DNA from: Streptomyces solicavernae
GTDB taxonomy: Bacteria > Actinomycetota > Actinomycetes > Streptomycetales > Streptomycetaceae
NCBI RefSeq assembly: GCF_029968095.1
Contig: NZ_JASCIR010000002.1
Coordinates: 1 to 64,000 of the forward strand
Length of the DNA: 64,000 nt
Direction of reading: 5' to 3'
Shown in pieces: positions 24,129 through 32,674 of this stretch. Position 1 is the first letter of the stretch. Each line of letters begins with the position of its first letter. The position numbers were made by a program, and so were the translations under genes. The notes under the pieces were generated by a model that searched no databases, was not told where the DNA came from, and saw only the letters and a program-made list of their open reading frames with translations.

Positions 24129-25393
24129 CACAGCTCTCCGAACTCCAGCCGGGCCACCCACTTGGTGTTGAGCACGCCGGGCGCCGCGGGCACGATGACC
24201 CGGGCCGGGCGGCCGTGGTCGGCGCTCAGCGGCTCGCCGTTGACGTCAAGGGCGAGCAGCGAGCGGGCGTCGCCGACCTGGTTGGCGCGCAGGGCCGCAC
24301 GCCGGAACGGGCCGCTCCGCTGCAGTGAGTCCACCAGGACGTCCGGCGGGTCGTCGGACGCGTCGTACCCGACCAGCGCCGCCAGGTCCCGCAGCCGGAC
24401 GCCCCGCCACCACTGGTCGGAGGTCGACCAGCCCTCCACGCAGGCGATCGGCAACGCCGCGCTGTGCAGCGGCAGCCGGCGCAGCTCGGCGAGGCTCAGC
24501 CGTACGGTGCCGGAGCGTCCGGTGACGACCAGGCGCCAGGCCTCGGGGCGCGTCTCGCGCGGGTCGATCCCCACGTACGCCGCCGTCTTGTTGATCTGGA
24601 AGCCGTTCGGGCCCTCACCCGGCTCGGGGCCGCCGTGCGGGGAGAGGACGGCGGTCGCGCGCAGCGGCCCGTCGAAGCTGCGCCCCGCCGACGTGCCGAA
24701 CAGCACCGCCGAGCCCCCGCCGACCAGCCAGAGCGCACCCCGGCGCGACACGGTGGGCGGATCGGGGCGCGGAGCCGCCAGCACGTCGTCCTCCCGCTGC
24801 TCCTCCCGGCCCGCGCGCATCGCCCGTACGTTCCGCACCGCCGTGGGCGCCTTCAGTGCGACATGGGCGAGGAACGCGGCGAAGAAGACCCAGGCACCGT
24901 ACAGGTGCAGCGGGTAGAAGGAGCCCGGGAAGGCGTAGTCCAGCTGGACGTTGAGGATGCCCGTGACGAACTCGAAGAGCGCGCCGCCCACCAGGAGCAG
25001 CAGCGAGACCCGCTCCAGGGCGTGCGCGAGGGAGCGCACCGGCGGCAGCGCGAAGAGGCGCGGCACCACCGACCACAGCTTGGCGAGCAGCACCGGCACC
25101 AGGGCGAGCCCGAGCGTGACGTGCACGCCCTGGGTGAGCCGGTACAGCCAGTGCGGGTCGGTCGGCCACGCGAACAGGAAGAACCCCAACAGGCCCTTGC
25201 CCGGCGTCTGGTCGTTGACCCGGTGCAGATCGGGGTTGTACGCGGCGTACGACAGCAGCCCCGTCACGAACAGCACGGTCATCCCGGCGAGCAGCACCAG
25301 ACCGAGCACCGAGGTGAACCGCGCCCCGCGCACCGGACTGCGCCAGAAGGCGGGGGAGGAGGGGAAGGAGAAGGGGGAGGGGAAGCGGGCCAT
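24128..25393 (-). CDS. Membrane-anchored molybdopterin (sulfite oxidase-fold) oxidoreductase
   Basis: A 421-residue fusion. The first ~190 residues form about four membrane helices of cytochrome-b561/b-type character, with His in LHRVND, GVHVTLG, LHLYGAW and AHVALKA as possible haem ligands. After a linker comes a molybdopterin-binding domain with the cofactor Cys in PIACVEGWSTSDQWWRGV near residue 322, and GRPARVIVPAAPGVLNTKWV near 390-410. Family knowledge says such enzymes move electrons between quinones or haem and an oxidised substrate. The ATG at 25393 has a GGGG-rich site upstream. The substrate is unknown. Confidence 0.88.
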   Translation of the reverse strand: MARFPSPFSFPSSPAFWRSPVRGARFTSVLGLVLLAGMTVLFVTGLLSYAAYNPDLHRVNDQTPGKGLLGFFLFAWPTDPHWLYRLTQGVHVTLGLALVPVLLAKLWSVVPRLFALPPVRSLAHALERVSLLLLVGGALFEFVTGILNVQLDYAFPGSFYPLHLYGAWVFFAAFLAHVALKAPTAVRNVRAMRAGREEQREDDVLAAPRPDPPTVSRRGALWLVGGGSAVLFGTSAGRSFDGPLRATAVLSPHGGPEPGEGPNGFQINKTAAYVGIDPRETRPEAWRLVVTGRSGTVRLSLAELRRLPLHSAALPIACVEGWSTSDQWWRGVRLRDLAALVGYDASDDPPDVLVDSLQRSGPFRRAALRANQVGDARSLLALDVNGEPLSADHGRPARVIVPAAPGVLNTKWVARLEFGEL

Positions 25394-25493
25394 GTCCCGA
25401 CGGTAGGCCGGAAGCGTGCGCCGACCGGTGCGGCGACGATGACGAAACGCTGACGTCGCGGCCGGTGACCGCCGCGCGGGCCGCCGCCCGGCC

Positions 25494-25499
25494 TAGCGT
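25494..25499 (+). promoter_or_regulatory. Candidate -10 hexamer (TAGCGT), leaderless transcript for the 25507 gene
   Basis: TAGCGT lies seven bases before the GTG at 25507. The identical hexamer precedes the epimerase gene at 18225. It favours the GTG at 25507 over an in-frame GTG at 25465. Confidence 0.45.
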
Positions 25500-25506
25500 T
25501 CCCCCC

Positions 25507-26985
25507 GTGCACCGCGAACCCCGCCCCGAAGACCCCGCCCGCCCCGAAGCCCCCGCCCGCCCCGAAGACCCCGGCCGTTCCGAAGACCCCGGCCGTTCCG
25601 ATGTTGTTCCCGGCCGTTCCGATGTTGTTCCCGGCCCTTCCGAAGAGCCTGCCCGCTCCGGCGCCCGCCGTGACCTGTACGCCGCGGCCGCCGCCGTCCT
25701 CCTCGTCGTGGCCGCCGTCGTGGTCGGCCACGACATCCAGCAGCGCGACGGCACCCTGCGGGTCAGCTGGCCGCCGCTGTACGCCAACTGGCTGCCCCAC
25801 GTGGGCCCCGGCACCCCGGCCGCGCTCGCGGTCGCGGTACTGCTCGTCGCGTACGGGCCGCCGCTGGCCGCGCGGCTCCCGTGGCGCGGCCTGCTCGGCG
25901 CCGCGTACGCCGCCGCGTCCGCGTGGACCTGGTCGCTCGCGCTGATCGACGGCTGGCACTGGGGCATCGCCCGCAGGCTCACCACGAAGTACGAGTATCT
26001 GCAGGCCACCGACCGTTTCCAGAACATCCCGGAGACCCTGAGGGAGTTCACCCGGCACATCCTGATCGACTCGCCCGACCACTGGCCCGCACACGTGGCC
26101 GGGCACCCTCCCGGCGCGACCCTCACCTTCGTGCTGCTCGACCGGATCGGGCTCGGCGGGGGCGCCTGGGCCGGGGTGTGGTGCCTGACCGTAGGTGCGA
26201 CCGCGGGGGTGGCGGTGCTCGTCACGGTGCGCGCGCTCGCCGGGGAGCGACTCGCCCGCCGCGCCGCCCCGTTCCTCGCCCTGGCCCCGGCGGCGGTCTG
26301 GGCGGGCACGTCCGCCGACGGCTACTTCGCCGCCGTCGCCGCCTGGTCGGTGGCGCTCCTCGCCCTGTCCCTCACGGCGGGCCGCAGGTGGGCGCGCCGC
26401 GGCTCGGCCGGTGGCGCAGGGCTCCTGTTCGGCCTGACCTGCTACCTGTCGTACGGCCTGACGCTGATCGCCGTGATCGGCGCGACCGTGCTGCTGCTGG
26501 GGGGCGTCTCCCCAGGGCCCGCCGGGGTCCGGCTGCGGGTGCTGCCGTACGTGCTGCTCGGGGCGGCCGTCGTGCCCCTGGTGTTCACCGCGTACGGCTT
26601 CAACTGGTGGGAGGCGTACCACCTGTTGGTGGAGCGCTACTACCAGGGGGCGGCGGGGGTGCGGCCGTACGCGTACTGGGTGTGGGGCAACCTCGCGTGC
26701 ACGGTGCTCATGGTGGGGCTCGCGACGGTGGCGGGGTTGCGGAGGGCGGGGGTGGCGCTGCTGCGGGAGCGGTCCGCGTTCGCGGTGCTGCTCGCGGGGT
26801 CGCTGCTTGCCCTCCTGATCGCAGACCTGTCCGGCATGAGCAAGGCCGAGACGGAACGCATCTGGCTGCCGTTCGCCGTATGGCTCCTCGCAGCGGGAGC
26901 ACTCCTGCCCCGCCCCCGGCCTTGGCTTGCGGCCCAGGGGGTACTGGCGCTGACGGTCAACCATCTGCTGCTGACGGGGTGGTGA
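25507..26985 (+). CDS. Large polytopic membrane protein, GT-C-like, with repeat leader
   Basis: A 492-residue protein with ten or more predicted membrane spans. An extracytoplasmic loop after the fourth span carries RHILIDSPDHWPAHVAGHPPGATLTF near residues 180-205. The HVAGHPPG motif and the topology resemble membrane glycosyltransferases that use lipid-linked sugars, but I cannot name a family. The first ~50 residues are hydrophilic tandem repeats (PARPEDP, PGRSEDP, PGRSDVV) encoded by 18- and 21-base units at 25522-25651. It stands divergent from the molybdo-enzyme with 113 bases between starts. Confidence 0.83.
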   Translation: MHREPRPEDPARPEAPARPEDPGRSEDPGRSDVVPGRSDVVPGPSEEPARSGARRDLYAAAAAVLLVVAAVVVGHDIQQRDGTLRVSWPPLYANWLPHVGPGTPAALAVAVLLVAYGPPLAARLPWRGLLGAAYAAASAWTWSLALIDGWHWGIARRLTTKYEYLQATDRFQNIPETLREFTRHILIDSPDHWPAHVAGHPPGATLTFVLLDRIGLGGGAWAGVWCLTVGATAGVAVLVTVRALAGERLARRAAPFLALAPAAVWAGTSADGYFAAVAAWSVALLALSLTAGRRWARRGSAGGAGLLFGLTCYLSYGLTLIAVIGATVLLLGGVSPGPAGVRLRVLPYVLLGAAVVPLVFTAYGFNWWEAYHLLVERYYQGAAGVRPYAYWVWGNLACTVLMVGLATVAGLRRAGVALLRERSAFAVLLAGSLLALLIADLSGMSKAETERIWLPFAVWLLAAGALLPRPRPWLAAQGVLALTVNHLLLTGW

Positions 26986-26994
26986 GCGCGCGTA

Positions 26995-27063
26995 CGCCAA
27001 CGCCGACGCCAAGCCCGACGCCAACGCCAACGCCAAGCCCGACGCCAACGCCTCCGCAAGCCG
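26995..27063. repeat. Tandem repeats of CCAACGC / CCAAGCC units
   Basis: About seven imperfect copies of a 6-12 base unit (CGCCAACGCCGACG, CCAAGCCCGACG) fill the gap between two convergent genes. No terminator hairpin is visible; no gene. Confidence 0.85.
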
Positions 27064-27096
27064 CGCCCGCCCCAGCCCGGTGGCTGCTGTCCCGCC

Positions 27097-28599
27097 TCAG
27101 TGGCCGCCGAGCTGTCCCGCGAGGCGGTCGCGCATGTCGGCGCTCGGTGTGTTCAGGCCGACGAGGGTGACCTTCTTGCCGCGTTCCGCGTACTTGTGCT
27201 CCACGGCGTCGAGGGCGGCCACGGACGAGGCGTCCCAGATGTGCGCGTCGGTGAGGTCGATGACCACGTCGTCCGGGTCGCCCCGGTAGTCGAACCGGTG
27301 GACCAGGTCGTTGGACGAGGCGAAGAACAGCGCGCCGGTGACCGCGTACACGACCTGCTTGCCGTCGGGGTCGACGACGCCCGTGACCTCGGCGAGGTGT
27401 GCGACGCGCTTCGCGAAGACGACCATCGCGGCGAGGGAGCCGACGACCACACCGACGGCGAGGTTGTGGGTGGCGACCACACAGACCACCGTGACGACCA
27501 TGACGGCGGTCTCGCCGGCCGGCATCCGCTTGAGGGTCTTCGGCTTGACCGAGTGCCAGTCGAAGGTGGAGACGGAGACCAGGATCATCACCGCCACCAG
27601 GGCGGCCATCGGAATGTCGGAGACGACCGGCCCGAAGACGATGCACAGCACCATCAGGAACGACCCGGCCAGGAACGTGGAGAGGCGGGTCCGGGCCCCG
27701 GACGCCTTGACGTTGATCATGGTCTGGCCGATCATGGCGCAGCCGCCCATGCCGCCGAAGAACCCGGTGACGATGTTGGCGATGCCCTGGCCGACGGACT
27801 CCCGGGTCTTGTTCGAGCGCGTGTCCGTGATCTCGTCCACCAGCTTGGCCGTCATCAGCGACTCCATCAGGCCGACGAGCGCGAAGGCGAACGCGTACGG
27901 GGCGATGGTGGTCAGCGTGTCCAGGGTGAACGGCACGTCCGGGATGCCGGGCACGGGCAGCGAGGAGGGCAGCTCGCCCTTGTCGCCGACGGTCGGCACG
28001 GCGATCCCGGCGCCCACGGTGATGACGGTGAGGATCACGATCGACACCAGCGGCGCCGGCACGGCCCTCGTGATCCTCGGGAACAGCACCATCAGGACAA
28101 GCCCGCCGATGATCAGCGGATACACGGGCCAGGGCACGTCCCGCATCTCCGGCACCTGGGCCATGAAGATCAGGATCGCGAGCGCATTGACGAAGCCCAC
28201 CATCACGCTGCGCGGCACGAACCGCATCAGCCGGGCCACCCCGAGGGCGCCGAGGGCGACCTGGAAGACGCCGCCGAGGATCACCGCGGCCACCAGGTAC
28301 CCGAAGCCGTACTCGTGGTTCAGCGGTGCGATGACCAGCGCGATGGCACCGGTCGCCGCCGAGATCATGGCCTTGCGCCCGCCGACGACGGAGATGACGA
28401 CGGCCATCGTGAACGAGGCGAACAGGCCGACGCTCGGGTCGACCCCGGCGATGACCGAGAACGAGATCGCCTCGGGTATCAGCGCGAGCGCGACGACGAG
28501 TCCACCGAGCACCTCGGTACGGAACACCTTCGGCGAGGCGAGCCAGTCCGGCCGGGACAGGCGCCGGGACGGGCGCGGGGACAGGGACTGCGTGGGCAT
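27097..28599 (-). CDS. SulP-family anion transporter with STAS domain
   Basis: A 500-residue transporter: about ten membrane spans from residue 30 (GGLVVALALIPEAISFSVIAGVDP), a family signature region GLMESLMTAKLVDEITDTRSNKTRES-like near 255-280, and a C-terminal STAS domain from about residue 410 (VVYAVTGALFFASSNDLV; DDVVIDLTDAHIWDASSVAALD). Members carry sulfate, bicarbonate or other anions across the inner membrane; which one cannot be told. No carbonic anhydrase gene is adjacent. The ATG at 28599 begins a typical short basic N-terminus; GGAAACGG is a weak ribosome site. Confidence 0.93.
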   Translation of the reverse strand: MPTQSLSPRPSRRLSRPDWLASPKVFRTEVLGGLVVALALIPEAISFSVIAGVDPSVGLFASFTMAVVISVVGGRKAMISAATGAIALVIAPLNHEYGFGYLVAAVILGGVFQVALGALGVARLMRFVPRSVMVGFVNALAILIFMAQVPEMRDVPWPVYPLIIGGLVLMVLFPRITRAVPAPLVSIVILTVITVGAGIAVPTVGDKGELPSSLPVPGIPDVPFTLDTLTTIAPYAFAFALVGLMESLMTAKLVDEITDTRSNKTRESVGQGIANIVTGFFGGMGGCAMIGQTMINVKASGARTRLSTFLAGSFLMVLCIVFGPVVSDIPMAALVAVMILVSVSTFDWHSVKPKTLKRMPAGETAVMVVTVVCVVATHNLAVGVVVGSLAAMVVFAKRVAHLAEVTGVVDPDGKQVVYAVTGALFFASSNDLVHRFDYRGDPDDVVIDLTDAHIWDASSVAALDAVEHKYAERGKKVTLVGLNTPSADMRDRLAGQLGGH

Positions 28600-28789
28600 C
28601 AACCGTTTCCGTTCAGTCGAACAACCTCGCAATTCTAAGGGCGCCACGGAAGGCGGCGTCTCACTCCGGCGCACCGCCCCGTACCGCACCCTCCCCGCCC
28701 CCGCGAGGCAATGCCCCGGTCGGCACGGCATCCGAGTGCCGGAGTCCGGCCCGCGGCCCGGGGTTCCGGGGAGCAACCCGGGTGATTCC

Positions 28790-28795
28790 TACGTT
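28790..28795 (+). promoter_or_regulatory. Candidate -10 hexamer (TACGTT), leaderless carboxypeptidase transcript
   Basis: TACGTT is followed after exactly six bases by the ATG at 28802; no Shine-Dalgarno site is present. It lies in the 202-base divergent gap between the SulP and carboxypeptidase genes. Confidence 0.45.
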
Positions 28796-28801
28796 TATCG
28801 G

Positions 28802-30010
28802 ATGACCTTCCCCGCCCTCGCGCGTGTCGTCCTCGCAGGCGCCCTGGCCTCGGTGCTCGGCGCCCCACTCCTCACCCCGGCCCCCGCCCCCGCCGCCCAG
28901 GCCCCCGCGGCTGCCGCCGGCCCACGTCAGGAACCCACCCCGCCCCGCCCGGCGCCGGCCGCCCCGCCCGGGTGGCTGTACCGCAGCGGCACCCAGGTCA
29001 GGGCACAGCCGGCCGCGCCCGCCCTGCCCGGCGACATCTCGGCGCTGTCCTGGCTCGTGGCCGACGCGGACAGCGGCGACGTCCTCGCCGCGAAGAACGC
29101 CCACGAGCCGCTGCCGCCCGCCAGCACCCTCAAGACCCTGTTCGCCCTCACCGTCCTGCCCCAGGTCCCCGGCACCGTCCGCCACACCGTCACCGACGCC
29201 GAACTGGAGGGCATCGGCGAGGGCAGCAGCCTCGTCGGCGTCGACGCCGGCCGCACCTACCGGGCCGCCGACCTGTGGCGCGGCGTCTTCCTCAGCTCGG
29301 GCAACGACGCGGTGCACGTCCTCGCCGAGATGAACGGCGGCTGGGCGGCCACCGCCCGCGCCATGCAGGCCAAGGCCCGCTCCCTGGGCGCCCACGACAC
29401 CCACGTGGTCTCCCCCGACGGCTACGACGCCCCCGGCCAGGTCTCCTCCGCGTACGACCTCGCCGTGTTCGGCCGGGCCGGCCTGCAGCACCCGGAGTTC
29501 CGCCGCTACTGCTCGACCGCGCTGGCCACCTTCCCCGAGGGGGAGTGGTCGTACGACATCCAGAACACCAACCGCCTGCTCACCGGCGCCGACGGGGTCG
29601 CCCCGTACCGCGGTCTCCTCGGCGTCAAGAACGGCTACACGAGCGGCGCGGGGCACACCCTGATCGCCGCCGCGAAGCACGGCGACCGCACCCTCGTGGT
29701 GACCGTCATGAACCCGCAGGACGGCGGCGCCTTCGAGGTGTACGAGGAGGCCCGCTCCCTGCTCGACTGGGGCTTCGCCGCCGACGGCCACGTACACCCC
29801 GTCGGCTCCCTCAAGCCCCCGGCCCCGAAGGCCCAGGCGGGCCCCGGGCCCGCAGCGGCCCCGACGGCCGCCGCCGATGACGACGGCGAGACCTGGCCCA
29901 CGGCAGGCGGAGCGGCCACGGGCCTGGCGGTGGTCGTCCTCGCCGGGTGGGCGGCCTACGCCGTACGACGGAGGCGGGTGCGGCGGGAGGTGGTGCGGGG
30001 GGAGGGGTAG
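28802..30010 (+). CDS. D-alanyl-D-alanine carboxypeptidase (S11 / DacA-type penicillin-binding protein)
   Basis: A 402-residue exported enzyme that trims peptidoglycan stem peptides. It has a signal peptide and Ala/Pro-rich linker (residues 1-75), the SxxK motif PASTLKT (Ser108, Lys111), the SxN motif SSGND near 163-166 and, in place of the usual KTG, a KNGYTSGAGH motif near 268. A C-terminal Ala/Pro linker leads to a membrane anchor (GAATGLAVVVLAGWAAYAV) and a basic tail, so the enzyme should be held on the outer face of the membrane. KNG instead of KTG occurs in some actinobacterial members and need not abolish activity. Confidence 0.92.
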   Translation: MTFPALARVVLAGALASVLGAPLLTPAPAPAAQAPAAAAGPRQEPTPPRPAPAAPPGWLYRSGTQVRAQPAAPALPGDISALSWLVADADSGDVLAAKNAHEPLPPASTLKTLFALTVLPQVPGTVRHTVTDAELEGIGEGSSLVGVDAGRTYRAADLWRGVFLSSGNDAVHVLAEMNGGWAATARAMQAKARSLGAHDTHVVSPDGYDAPGQVSSAYDLAVFGRAGLQHPEFRRYCSTALATFPEGEWSYDIQNTNRLLTGADGVAPYRGLLGVKNGYTSGAGHTLIAAAKHGDRTLVVTVMNPQDGGAFEVYEEARSLLDWGFAADGHVHPVGSLKPPAPKAQAGPGPAAAPTAAADDDGETWPTAGGAATGLAVVVLAGWAAYAVRRRRVRREVVRGEG

Positions 30011-30062
30011 GGGCAGGGGCATCGGGCGGGGCCGCTCGGCGAGCGCCTGCGGGCCTCGGGCG

Positions 30063-30827
30063 TCACGGCTCCCGGTGCCCGAGGCCCGCCGAGATGCGCT
30101 GGGTGGCGCGGGTGAGCACCCCGGCCAGGCCGCGCATCCGGGCGGCGGGCATGTAGGGGCGGGTGGCGGAGACGCTGACGGCGCCTGCGATCGCCCCGGT
30201 GGCGTCGTGGAGCGGGGCGGCCACGCAGCGGATGCCCGGCTCGTTGTCCTCCAGGTCCATGGCGACGCCCGCCTCCGCGTACGCGCGCATCCGCGTCAGG
30301 AACGCGTCGACGTCCTCCCGGCGGGCCCGACCGGGTTTCACGGGGGCCTCGGCCTCGTACAGGGACGGCCACTCCGGCGCGGAGTCGAGGAGCAGCGCCA
30401 TGCCGACGCCGGTGCGGGTCAGCGGCATGCGGTGGCCGATGCGGGAGCGCATCTCGGCGCCGCGCGTGCCGGGCAGCTTGTCCAGGTAGAGCACCGAGTC
30501 GCCGTCGCGCACGGCGAGGTGCACGGTGTCGCGCAGCTGCGCGGACAGCTCTTCGAGGACCGACCTGGCGACCACGGGCAGCGGGTTGCCGTGCAGGGCC
30601 TGGAAGCCGAGCTCGATGAGGGTGGGGCCGAGCGTGTAGCCGTCCCGGCCGGTGCGCAGGTAGCCCTCGGCGACCAGGAGTTGCACCAGACGGTGCGCGG
30701 TGCTGCGCCCCAGGCCGGTGCGTTCCACGAGGGTGCGCAGGTCGAGTGCGCCGTCGGCGACGGCACGGACGACGGCGAGGCCGCGGGCGAGGGTCTGGGT
30801 GCCGGGCGGCGCCGTGGGGTTGCTCAT
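30063..30827 (-). CDS. IclR-family transcriptional regulator of the dgo operon
   Basis: A 254-residue IclR protein: N-terminal winged helix (TLARGLAVVRAVADGALDLRTLVERTGLGRSTAHRLVQLLVAEG, about residues 12-55), then the ligand-binding domain (GYTLGPTLIELG; PVVARSVLEELSAQL; GIRCVAAPLHDATGAIAGAVSVSA near 205-228). It is divergent from dgoK with 78 bases between starts, containing an inverted repeat that overlaps the likely dgoK -10. Family and placement suggest it represses galactonate use in the absence of the inducer. Confidence 0.92.
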   Translation of the reverse strand: MSNPTAPPGTQTLARGLAVVRAVADGALDLRTLVERTGLGRSTAHRLVQLLVAEGYLRTGRDGYTLGPTLIELGFQALHGNPLPVVARSVLEELSAQLRDTVHLAVRDGDSVLYLDKLPGTRGAEMRSRIGHRMPLTRTGVGMALLLDSAPEWPSLYEAEAPVKPGRARREDVDAFLTRMRAYAEAGVAMDLEDNEPGIRCVAAPLHDATGAIAGAVSVSATRPYMPAARMRGLAGVLTRATQRISAGLGHREP

Positions 30828-30865
30828 GCGACCATCGTACGGGCACTGTCCTACATATCGGGACG

Positions 30866-30887
30866 GTGTTCGTATTATGGGGAACAC
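30866..30887. promoter_or_regulatory. Inverted-repeat operator candidate for the IclR regulator, overlapping a -10 element
   Basis: GTGTTCGTATTATGGGGAACAC has six-base arms GTGTTC and GAACAC around a ten-base centre that includes TATTAT, a good -10 hexamer for the rightward promoter. It lies 18 bases before dgoK. Binding here would block transcription of the operon. Confidence 0.6.
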
Positions 30888-30905
30888 GGCCGCAGAGTGA
30901 CGGCC

Positions 30906-31970
30906 ATGACGGACACCGAACCGGCCCTGGTCGCGCTCGACTGGGGGACCTCCGGCCGGCGGGCCTGGCTGCTCGACGCGGGCGGCCGCATCCTCGACAC
31001 CCGCAGGTCGGGGCGCGGACTGCTCGCCACCACCGACGGCATCGACGCCCACGACCGGGACGCGCGCGCGGCCGCGCACGAGGCGGCGCTGCACGAGGCG
31101 TGCGGCGACTGGCTCACCGCGTACCCGCAGCTGCCCGCCGTCGCGTGCGGCATGGTCGGCAGCGACCGGGGCTGGGCCGACAGCGGCTACCGGACGGTCC
31201 CGGCGACGGTGGACTTCACGGCGCTCGTGCCCGTACGGCATCGCGGGGGCGTACTGCACCTCGTACCGGGCCTGCGGATCCCCTCGGGCGAGGCGCCCGG
31301 CGACGTGATGCGCGGCGAGGAGACCCAACTCGTCGGCCTCCTGGATGCGTTGGGCGACCGCGGGGAGCCGTGCACGGTGGTGCTGCCCGGGACGCACACC
31401 AAGTGGGCCCGCGTCGAGGGCGGCCGGGTCACGGGCTTCAGCACCGCGATGTCGGGCGAGCTGTACGGCCTGCTCACCGCCCACGGCATCCTCGCCCGTA
31501 CCGCCGAGACTGCCCGTACCGCCGCGTCCGCCCGTACCGCCGAGACCGCCCGTACCGCCGGGTCCGCCCGTACCGCCGAGACCGCAGCAGGTTCCGTGCG
31601 ACGGGACGATGCCGCGTTCGAGCGGGGCCTTGCCGCCGGGCGGTCCCGGGGCCTGGCCGCGGAGCTGTTCGCGGCGCGCCCGCTGGTGCTCGACGGGGTC
31701 CTGGCCCCGGCCGCCCTGCCCGACTACCTCTCGGGCGTGCTCATCGCCGACGAGGTGGCGCACCTGCTGCCCGGCGCGGCGACCGAGGTGGTGCTCTGCG
31801 GCACGGCCGACCTGTGCCGGCGCTACGCCACGGCGCTCGCCCGGCACGGCGTACGGGCCACCGTGCTGAGCGAGGACATCACCGCGCGGGGACTGTGGCG
31901 CATCGCGGACCAGGCCGGGCTGCTCGGCCGTCACGACGAAGAAGTTCCGGATGGGAGACCGACACGATGA
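30906..31970 (+). CDS. dgoK: 2-dehydro-3-deoxygalactonokinase with a repeat insertion
   Basis: Phosphorylates 2-dehydro-3-deoxy-D-galactonate at C6, the second step of the De Ley-Doudoroff route. The 354-residue protein begins with the ASKHA-type motif LVALDWGTSGRRAWLLD, has GMVGSDRGW near 82, VVLPGTHTKWARVEGG near 158, FSTAMSGELYGLL near 179 and GVLIADEVAHLL near 278. Between residues ~197 and 226 a block of five 18-base repeats encodes RTAETARTAASARTAET-like sequence, extending the chain by about 30 residues relative to what I expect for the family. The insertion falls in a loop following the HGIL segment, so the enzyme may tolerate it. Confidence 0.9.
   Translation: MTDTEPALVALDWGTSGRRAWLLDAGGRILDTRRSGRGLLATTDGIDAHDRDARAAAHEAALHEACGDWLTAYPQLPAVACGMVGSDRGWADSGYRTVPATVDFTALVPVRHRGGVLHLVPGLRIPSGEAPGDVMRGEETQLVGLLDALGDRGEPCTVVLPGTHTKWARVEGGRVTGFSTAMSGELYGLLTAHGILARTAETARTAASARTAETARTAGSARTAETAAGSVRRDDAAFERGLAAGRSRGLAAELFAARPLVLDGVLAPAALPDYLSGVLIADEVAHLLPGAATEVVLCGTADLCRRYATALARHGVRATVLSEDITARGLWRIADQAGLLGRHDEEVPDGRPTR
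31494..31583 (+). repeat. Five 18-base tandem repeats inside dgoK
   Basis: GCCCGTACCGCCGAGAC(T/C) alternates with GCCCGTACCGCCG(C/G)GTCC, five units in all, in frame, encoding ARTAET/ARTAAS/ARTAGS. Confidence 0.95.
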
Positions 31971-32674
31971 CAGGTCCGAAGAGGACAGGTCCGACCACCA
32001 CAGGGCTGATCGCGATCCTGCGCGGCGTCAGGCCCGACGAGGTGGTCGGCGTCGGCCGCGCCCTCGCCGCGGCCGGCGTCACCACCATCGAGGTGCCGCT
32101 CAACTCGCCCGACCCGTACACGAGTGTGCGGCTGCTCGCCGACGCGCTGGGCGACCGGTGCGCGATCGGCGCGGGCACCGTGCTCACCGTGGCGGACGTC
32201 GGGCGGGTACGGGAGGCCGGGGCACGGCTCGTCGTCGCGCCCCACTGCGACCCGGCCGTGATCGGCGCCGCCGTCGAGGCGGGCCTGACGCCGTACCCGG
32301 GCGTGGCCACACCCACCGAGGCGTTCGCCGCGATCGCCGCGGGCGCCCGCCACCTCAAGCTCTTCCCGTCCGACGCGGTCGGCATCAGCGGGATGAAGGC
32401 GTGGCGGGCCGTGCTCCCGCCGGACGTCGGCCTGGTGCCGGTCGGCGGGGTCGACGGGACCAACCTGGCCGCGTGGGCGGCGGCCGGCGCGGCGGGGGCG
32501 GGGCTCGGCTCCGGCCTCTACCGGCCGGGCGACACCGCAGCGGAGGTCGGCGCCCGGGCCCGTGAGCTCAGCCGGATCTGGCACGAAGCCGTGGGCCGAC
32601 CGACGGAGGACCCGGCGGAGGACCCCGCGGAGGACCCGGCGGAGGACACCGCTCCAGGAGTGCGGAACCCATGA
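31967..32674 (+). CDS. dgoA: 2-dehydro-3-deoxy-6-phosphogalactonate aldolase
   Basis: Splits 2-dehydro-3-deoxy-6-phosphogalactonate to pyruvate and glyceraldehyde 3-phosphate. A 235-residue class I aldolase of the KDPG/KDPGal family: LIAILRGV at residues 14-21, Glu42 in [18 protein letters not shown] near 69 and the Schiff-base Lys131 in [22 protein letters not shown] binds phosphate. The C-terminus has four copies of EDPA from 12-base repeats (32606-32653), not part of the barrel. Overlaps both neighbours by four bases. The specificity for the galacto isomer comes from context. Confidence 0.93.
   Translation: MTGPKRTGPTTTGLIAILRGVRPDEVVGVGRALAAAGVTTIEVPLNSPDPYTSVRLLADALGDRCAIGAGTVLTVADVGRVREAGARLVVAPHCDPAVIGAAVEAGLTPYPGVATPTEAFAAIAAGARHLKLFPSDAVGISGMKAWRAVLPPDVGLVPVGGVDGTNLAAWAAAGAAGAGLGSGLYRPGDTAAEVGARARELSRIWHEAVGRPTEDPAEDPAEDPAEDTAPGVRNP
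32606..32653 (+). repeat. Four 12-base repeats encoding EDPA at the dgoA 3' end
   Basis: GAGGACCCGGCG repeated four times with minor changes, in frame, in the C-terminal tail. Confidence 0.95.

Noticed and set aside
27001..27062. Intrinsic terminator for the membrane-protein gene
   Set aside because: The repeats are of one strand sense and do not form inverted arms; no hairpin can be drawn.
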